From Prevotella sp. UBA4376 (GTDB lineage: Bacteria; Bacteroidota; Bacteroidia; Bacteroidales; Bacteroidaceae), in assembly GCA_002391185.1 (NCBI GenBank), contig DGRY01000016.1:1-8678 (forward strand): a stretch of 8,678 bases of DNA, given 5' to 3'. Shown one piece after another: positions 4,957 through 8,678 of the stretch (position 1 is the first letter of the stretch; the number at the start of each line of letters is the position of its first letter). Both the position numbers and the translations under genes were made by a program. Below the pieces are notes generated by a model. The model searched no databases. It saw only the letters and a program-made list of their open reading frames with translations, and was not told the DNA's origin.

Positions 4957-7562
4957 TAAAGCGACTTATTATACTGATGACTTTGTTCACGGTGGCACTT
5001 GCAGCCGGTGCACAGATAACAGGTGTTGTTGTGGATGCTGAGAATGGCGATACGATATTCTATCCCAGTGTGTCGTACAAGGGACATCACATTGCAGTTA
5101 GCGGCGATGCACATGGACGCTATTCCATAGAGCGGCATGTGGGATTGGCATTAACGTTTTCGGCTGTTGGCTATCAGTCAAAGACAATAAATATCAAGTC
5201 TGGCACACCAGCAGTTCTTAATGTGAAGTTGAAACCCTCAACAAAGACTCTTTCGGAAGTTGTGGTAAAACAGAAACGTGGACGCTATTCACGAAAGAAT
5301 AATCCTGCCGTGGAACTCATGAAACGAGTCATTGCTGCAAAACGTAGAAATGATTTGACTAATCACGACTATTATCAGTATAATAAGTATCAGAAAATTA
5401 CCCTTGCTGTTAATGATATCACTCAAGCTGATATTGATAGTGGTTTCTTTGCCAATAAGAGCTGGCTTGTGGAACAGATAGAGACAAGTCCGTATAACAA
5501 GAAACTCATTCTTCCTGTATCGGTTGACGAAACTGTAACACAACATATTTACCGCAAAGATCCCAAGAGCGAGAAGGATATTGTAACTGGACAGAATACA
5601 CAGGGAATAAATCAACTTATCGAGACGGGAGATATTATCAATATAGCCCTGAAGGAAGTGTTTGCCGATATTGATATCTATGATGATAATATAAAACTTA
5701 TGCGTCATATGTTCGATAGTCCAATAGGTAAGGGGGCTATACAGTTCTATCGATATTATATTCAGGACACGGTGTATGTTGACCAGGATTTGTGTTATCA
5801 TCTCGAATTCCTGCCCAACAATCAGCAGGATTTTGGTTTTAGAGGTGACCTGTATGTTCTTGCAGATTCAACACTTCATGTAAAGCGTTGTGAACTGACA
5901 CTTCCACGCAATAGCAGCGTGAACTTCGTGGATAATTTCCGAGCTATGCTCGAATATCGCAAACTGGCAAATGGCGAATGGGTGCTCACTGTTGACGATA
6001 TGGTTGCTGAGATGAGTTTGATGAAGAAATTCAGTAAGTTTCTTGTAACACGCACAACCCGACTTAGTGATTATGCCTTTGATGCATTACCCAAGCAGCT
6101 TTTCAAAGGAAAGGCTTCGTTGCGTAGAGAATCGAATTCTATGATGCGTGATGAGGCTTTCTGGAACAGATATCGCACGGTGGAACTCACGAAGAGTGAA
6201 AGTCGCATGGATGCTTTTATTCATCGTATAGAGCAGTTGCCGGGATTCAAATATGTTATCTTCGGAGCCAAGGCGCTTATTGAAAACTTTGTAGAGACAG
6301 GTGATCTTAATCATCCAAGTAAGTTTGATTTTGGTCCAATGAATACCATTGTAACAAAAAACTTCATTGACGGGTGGCGCACTCGTGTGAGCGGACAAAG
6401 CACAGCCAACTTAAATAAACATTGGTTCTTCCGTGGATACATTGCTCGAGGATGGACAAGTAAAAAAAACTATTATAGTGGAGAACTGATATATTCGTTC
6501 AACGCAAAGGATTATCTTCCACGTGAGTTTCCTAAACGCACGATAACGTTATCATCAACCTATGATGTGATGTCGCCTTCAGACAAGTTCCTTGCAACAG
6601 ATAAAGATAATGTGTTTACTGCTTTCAAGTGGGCGAAGGTTGATAAAATGATGTTCTATAACCGCCAGCAACTGCAGTTTGAATATGAGCAGGAGTGGGG
6701 ACTGAAGACAACCATCGGCATGAAAACAGAAGAAAACGAAGCTGCTGGCAGACTTTTCTTCCAGCCCTTGAACACAATAAGTGAAGAGAATACTTCTATG
6801 AAGCAGTTCCTTACTGATTTGCCTGATGTTGAGGTGGGACGTTATCTGCATAACGGAAAGATGCGCACCACAGAGTTTAGCTTTCAGTTTCAGCTTGCTC
6901 CTGGACGCACATATATAAATACCAAGCAGCGTCGGATACCAATCAATCTTGATGCACCTGTGTTCACTGTAGGACACACTGTGGGGGTGAAGGGATTCTT
7001 GGGTGGACAATATGACTATAACCTTACTGAGGTGGGGATTTTCAAACGTTTCTGGCTTAACAGCTGGGGAAAGATGGATGTTTCTCTTAAAGCTGGTGCA
7101 CAATGGAACAAAGTGCCTTATCTGTTACTGAATGTTCCTGCTGCTAACCTGAGTTATATTCTTCAAAAAGAAACATTCTCAATGATAAACAACATGGAGT
7201 TTCTTAATGATAGATATGCAAGTTTAATATATAGTTGGGATCTCAATGGTAAGATTTTTAATCGTATTCCTTTGCTCAAGAAACTGAAATGGCGTGAGTG
7301 GCTTGGGGTGAGCGTGCTGTGGGGTAAACTCACTGATAAGAATAATCCTACTCTTGCACAGAATGCAGCCGACAACACGTTGATGGCTTTCCCAGAGGGA
7401 AGCTATATAATGAATCCTAATCGTCCTTACGTTGAACTGTCGGCTGGTATTCATAACATATTCAAAATTATTCAGATTGAATATGTGCACCGCTGCAACT
7501 ATGTTTCGCTGCCTACAGCCAAACGTAACGGCATAAGGCTTATGGTTAGAATGACATTCTAA
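4953..7562 (+). CDS. DUF5686 outer-membrane protein with carboxypeptidase-regulatory-like domain
   Basis: 869 residues. A signal peptide (1-20, ending AAGA before Q21) is followed by a beta-sandwich carboxypeptidase-regulatory-like domain (about 22-100): ITGVVVDAENGDTI, then SGDAHGRYSI and LTFSAVGYQSK, ending at LSEVVVK. In TonB receptors a plug would follow; here the sequence enters a DUF5686-type body with YSRKNNPAVELMKRVIAAK (about 112-130) and DYYQYNKYQK. The C-terminal half is rich in amphipathic beta-strands and ends in a terminal Phe (RLMVRMTF), the outer-membrane barrel signal. It overlaps the HAD gene by ATGA and is the last operon gene, ending six bases before an inverted-repeat arm. 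DUF5686 proteins have no firmly assigned function that I know of. A role in handling or exporting the operon's lipid product is only a contextual guess. Confidence 0.88.
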   Translation: MIKRLIILMTLFTVALAAGAQITGVVVDAENGDTIFYPSVSYKGHHIAVSGDAHGRYSIERHVGLALTFSAVGYQSKTINIKSGTPAVLNVKLKPSTKTLSEVVVKQKRGRYSRKNNPAVELMKRVIAAKRRNDLTNHDYYQYNKYQKITLAVNDITQADIDSGFFANKSWLVEQIETSPYNKKLILPVSVDETVTQHIYRKDPKSEKDIVTGQNTQGINQLIETGDIINIALKEVFADIDIYDDNIKLMRHMFDSPIGKGAIQFYRYYIQDTVYVDQDLCYHLEFLPNNQQDFGFRGDLYVLADSTLHVKRCELTLPRNSSVNFVDNFRAMLEYRKLANGEWVLTVDDMVAEMSLMKKFSKFLVTRTTRLSDYAFDALPKQLFKGKASLRRESNSMMRDEAFWNRYRTVELTKSESRMDAFIHRIEQLPGFKYVIFGAKALIENFVETGDLNHPSKFDFGPMNTIVTKNFIDGWRTRVSGQSTANLNKHWFFRGYIARGWTSKKNYYSGELIYSFNAKDYLPREFPKRTITLSSTYDVMSPSDKFLATDKDNVFTAFKWAKVDKMMFYNRQQLQFEYEQEWGLKTTIGMKTEENEAAGRLFFQPLNTISEENTSMKQFLTDLPDVEVGRYLHNGKMRTTEFSFQFQLAPGRTYINTKQRRIPINLDAPVFTVGHTVGVKGFLGGQYDYNLTEVGIFKRFWLNSWGKMDVSLKAGAQWNKVPYLLLNVPAANLSYILQKETFSMINNMEFLNDRYASLIYSWDLNGKIFNRIPLLKKLKWREWLGVSVLWGKLTDKNNPTLAQNAADNTLMAFPEGSYIMNPNRPYVELSAGIHNIFKIIQIEYVHRCNYVSLPTAKRNGIRLMVRMTF

Positions 7563-7567
7563 TACTG

Positions 7568-7605
7568 ACCTCTCCCCCCGCCCTCCCCTACAGGGAGGGA
7601 GCCTC
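7568..7605. repeat. Left arm of perfect 38-bp inverted repeat
   Basis: This arm is the exact reverse complement of 7807-7844. It contains its own hairpin, CCCTCCC (7581-7587), loop CTACA, GGGAGGG (7593-7599), and overlaps a second one, GAGCCT/AGGCTC (7599-7613). It begins six bases after the stop of the DUF5686 gene, so it probably forms the 3' end of the operon transcript. REP-like in character. Confidence 0.85.
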
Positions 7606-7607
7606 GC

Positions 7608-7813
7608 AGGCTCAAAAACTTGTTGTGGAGAGAGGTTGTTATGTCATGTCTATTATATGTGTGACTATATCATAGCAATTATTAATAGTTTACTTATGAA
7701 CGAAGTGAGGCTCAAAAACTTGTTGTGGAGAGAGGTTGTTATGTCATGTCTATTATATGTGTGACTCTATCATAGCAGTTATTAATAGTTTACTTATGAA
7801 CGAAGTGAGGCTC
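7608..7813. repeat. Tandem duplication, 100-bp unit, two copies
   Basis: Bases 7608-7713 and 7708-7813 are the same 106-base sequence offset by exactly 100, with two differences (7667 A versus 7767 C; 7678 A versus 7778 G). Each unit runs from GAGGCTC or AGGCTC through GAGAGGTTGTTAT to CGAAGT. A partial third unit is recognisable in the right arm, which also begins GAGGCTC and ends GAGAGGTTATTAT, with a GC-rich segment in place of AAAAACTTGTTGTG. No reading frame of note is present. The near-identity implies recent slippage or unequal recombination. Confidence 0.9.
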
Positions 7814-7844
7814 CCTCCCTGTAGGGGAGGGCGGGGGGAGAGGT
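7807..7844. repeat. Right arm of perfect 38-bp inverted repeat
   Basis: Exact reverse complement of 7568-7605. It lies three bases downstream of the minus-strand regulator's stop codon, and the similarity to the tandem unit (GAGAGGTTATTAT, 7838-7850) runs through that stop. With the left arm it can form a 38-bp stem around about 200 bases. Each arm also folds on its own into a GGGAGGG-type hairpin, so both convergent transcripts end in a stable structure. Confidence 0.85.
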
Positions 7845-7846
7845 TA

Positions 7847-8488
7847 TTATATATAATACTCTGCCGAATCAATCAACCCCGCTCTTAACGCATATTTTGT
7901 TGCCTCATGCACATTGTTTATGTTGAGCTTGCGGAATATGTTCTTGCGGTGAGTGTTAACCGTGTGAAAGCTTGAAAAACGCTTGTTGGCAATTTCCTTT
8001 GTTGTCATACCCAAGGCTATATCCTTGAGGATCTCGGTTTCTGTTTTAGTAAGTTTAATGGTTTCTTCTTCCTTCTTGTTATTTGCTGTAAGTAGCAGTT
8101 CTGTAACTTGTTGGCAGATATATCTTTGTCCTTTTAGAGCGAAAAGTATTGTTTCTTTTATCTCTTCAATGGGGCAGTCTTTTGTTATTACGCTAATTTT
8201 GGGATTACTAATCACTACTATTTTTAGAAATTCAACACTAAGGTCTTCGCAAAAAATAATCCAATGTGTTTGACTGAATCTGTCACATAATATGTTTAGT
8301 TCTGAAATATCATTAATATTAAATAAAGTGTAGTCAAGAATCACTATACTTTCAGGACTTTTTGGTAGCTTTTCAAGCAGCTCACTCTTGTCTTTTACGT
8401 AAATTTTTGCGTAACTTCCTATCTGCTCAATGATATACATTAAGCCTGCTCTTGTTATATCTTGTTTGTCGGCTAAAAGAAAATCCAT
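7847..8488 (-). CDS. LuxR/NarL-type response regulator, DNA-binding
   Basis: 213 residues from the ATG at 8488. The frame stays open to an ATG at 8557, but that extension would lie over the promoter at 8518-8548, and MDFLLADKQDITRAG matches the normal start of a receiver domain. The receiver (about 1-120) has D52 in VILDYTL as phosphoacceptor and K103 in VITKD. The acidic pocket is reduced to D7-K8 instead of two acids, and the switch Thr/Ser position appears to be C80. After a linker comes a LuxR helix-turn-helix (about 145-207): LTKTETEILKDIALG, then TTKEIANKRF and HTVNTHRKNIFRKL as recognition helix. No kinase gene is adjacent. Targets are unknown. It is convergent with the lipid operon and separated from it by the inverted repeats, so co-regulation is not implied. 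Confidence 0.85.
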   Translation of the reverse strand: MDFLLADKQDITRAGLMYIIEQIGSYAKIYVKDKSELLEKLPKSPESIVILDYTLFNINDISELNILCDRFSQTHWIIFCEDLSVEFLKIVVISNPKISVITKDCPIEEIKETILFALKGQRYICQQVTELLLTANNKKEEETIKLTKTETEILKDIALGMTTKEIANKRFSSFHTVNTHRKNIFRKLNINNVHEATKYALRAGLIDSAEYYI

Positions 8489-8517
8489 ATATTTTATCTC
8501 TTTTGGTGGTTTGCTTG

Positions 8518-8548
8518 CAAAAGTAATAAAAATATTGCAAATTGCAAT
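8518..8548 (-). promoter_or_regulatory. Promoter for the LuxR-type regulator
   Basis: On the minus strand TACTTTTG (8525-8518) matches TAnnTTTG, with ATTG (8548-8545) as an imperfect -33 after a 19-bp spacer. Transcription would start near 8511, about 23 nt before the ATG at 8488. This supports the shorter protein start. Confidence 0.6.
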
Positions 8549-8611
8549 TAAAACCAATCGAAAAATGTGAAAGTGTAGTTTTTGGCATAGTGGTTAATCC
8601 CCCCAAAAGGC

Positions 8612-8651
8612 AAAAAAAAAGCTTAAAACTGTCATCACGACACCCTTAAGC
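8612..8651 (-). terminator. Intrinsic terminator of a minus-strand gene beyond the right edge
   Basis: Minus-strand reading: GCTTAA (8651-8646), GGG, TGTC, loop GTGAT, GACA, GTT, TTAAGC (8626-8621), then nine T residues (8620-8612). The stem is interrupted by a short internal loop with possible G-T pairs. The bases before it (8678-8652) contain TGA and TAA stops close to the edge, so the coding sequence it serves lies outside the window. Confidence 0.75.
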
Positions 8652-8678
8652 CCCTGTTTTCTAACTAACTTATTATCA

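Noticed and set aside
5289..5801. 170-residue minus-strand frame
   Set aside because: Antisense to the DUF5686 gene. Its isoleucine-rich sequence reflects complementary codons, and it has no domain or promoter.
6579..7103. 174-residue minus-strand frame
   Set aside because: Antisense shadow of the barrel half of the DUF5686 gene; no family features.
7608..7813. CRISPR array
   Set aside because: Only two long adjacent copies without spacers; this is a simple tandem duplication.
7560..7860. Target-site duplication TAATACT (7560-7566 and 7854-7860) around the inverted repeats
   Set aside because: The right copy is ten bases away from the arm end and lies within the regulator's coding sequence; probably coincidence in AT-rich sequence.
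8489..8557. Extended N-terminus of the LuxR-type regulator (start at 8557)
   Set aside because: Would translate through the minus-strand promoter at 8518-8548 and add residues ahead of the normal receiver start.

Overview
The window looks like a Bacteroidota chromosome, most probably Prevotella or a close relative. The evidence is Bacteroidota-type promoters (TTTG, about 19 bp, TAnnTTTG) ahead of two genes, starts without clear Shine-Dalgarno sequences, a DUF5686 outer-membrane protein with an N-terminal carboxypeptidase-regulatory-like domain, and short C-rich/G-rich hairpin repeats. The species is inferred from style and protein families, not proven.

Layout. 1-826 has no convincing gene but is rich in structure: a 17-bp-arm inverted repeat (148-207), five units in 11-bp phase (358-412), and a 194-bp two-fold symmetric array of eight CTGTCAC(C/G) octamers (487-680). 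A clean promoter (746-776) follows for a secreted outer-membrane barrel protein (827-1624). After a C-rich hairpin and one or two promoter-like sites comes a five-gene plus-strand operon (1830-7562). All four of its junctions overlap: sugar-type nucleotidyltransferase, ATP-grasp kinase/ligase-like protein, CDP-alcohol phosphatidyltransferase, HAD-family protein and DUF5686 outer-membrane protein. 7568-7844 is a convergent intergenic region in which perfect 38-bp inverted repeats enclose a tandemly duplicated 100-bp unit. A minus-strand LuxR/NarL-type regulator (7847-8488) and a strong minus-strand terminator (8612-8651), belonging to a gene beyond the right edge, close the window.

How the genes may work together. 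Nucleotidyltransferase plus CDP-alcohol phosphotransferase is the enzyme pairing that makes CDP-activated polar headgroups and transfers them. The ATP-grasp protein ends in an IDxNxxP-type motif reminiscent of inositol-phosphate kinases (ITPK). Together they suggest a phospholipid or sphingolipid headgroup pathway. One model is phosphorylation of an inositol-like polyol, activation to a CDP-polyol, and transfer to a lipid alcohol such as diacylglycerol or ceramide. I recall that work on inositol lipids in gut Bacteroidetes proposed a second phosphatidylinositol route, common in Prevotella, that avoids a phosphatidylinositol-phosphate intermediate. This operon is a good candidate for that route, but I could not check identity. 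Two enzymes have non-canonical active-site motifs: the CDP-alcohol transferase has DGFSGD where DxxxD is expected, and the HAD protein has DYGAT where DxDxT is expected.
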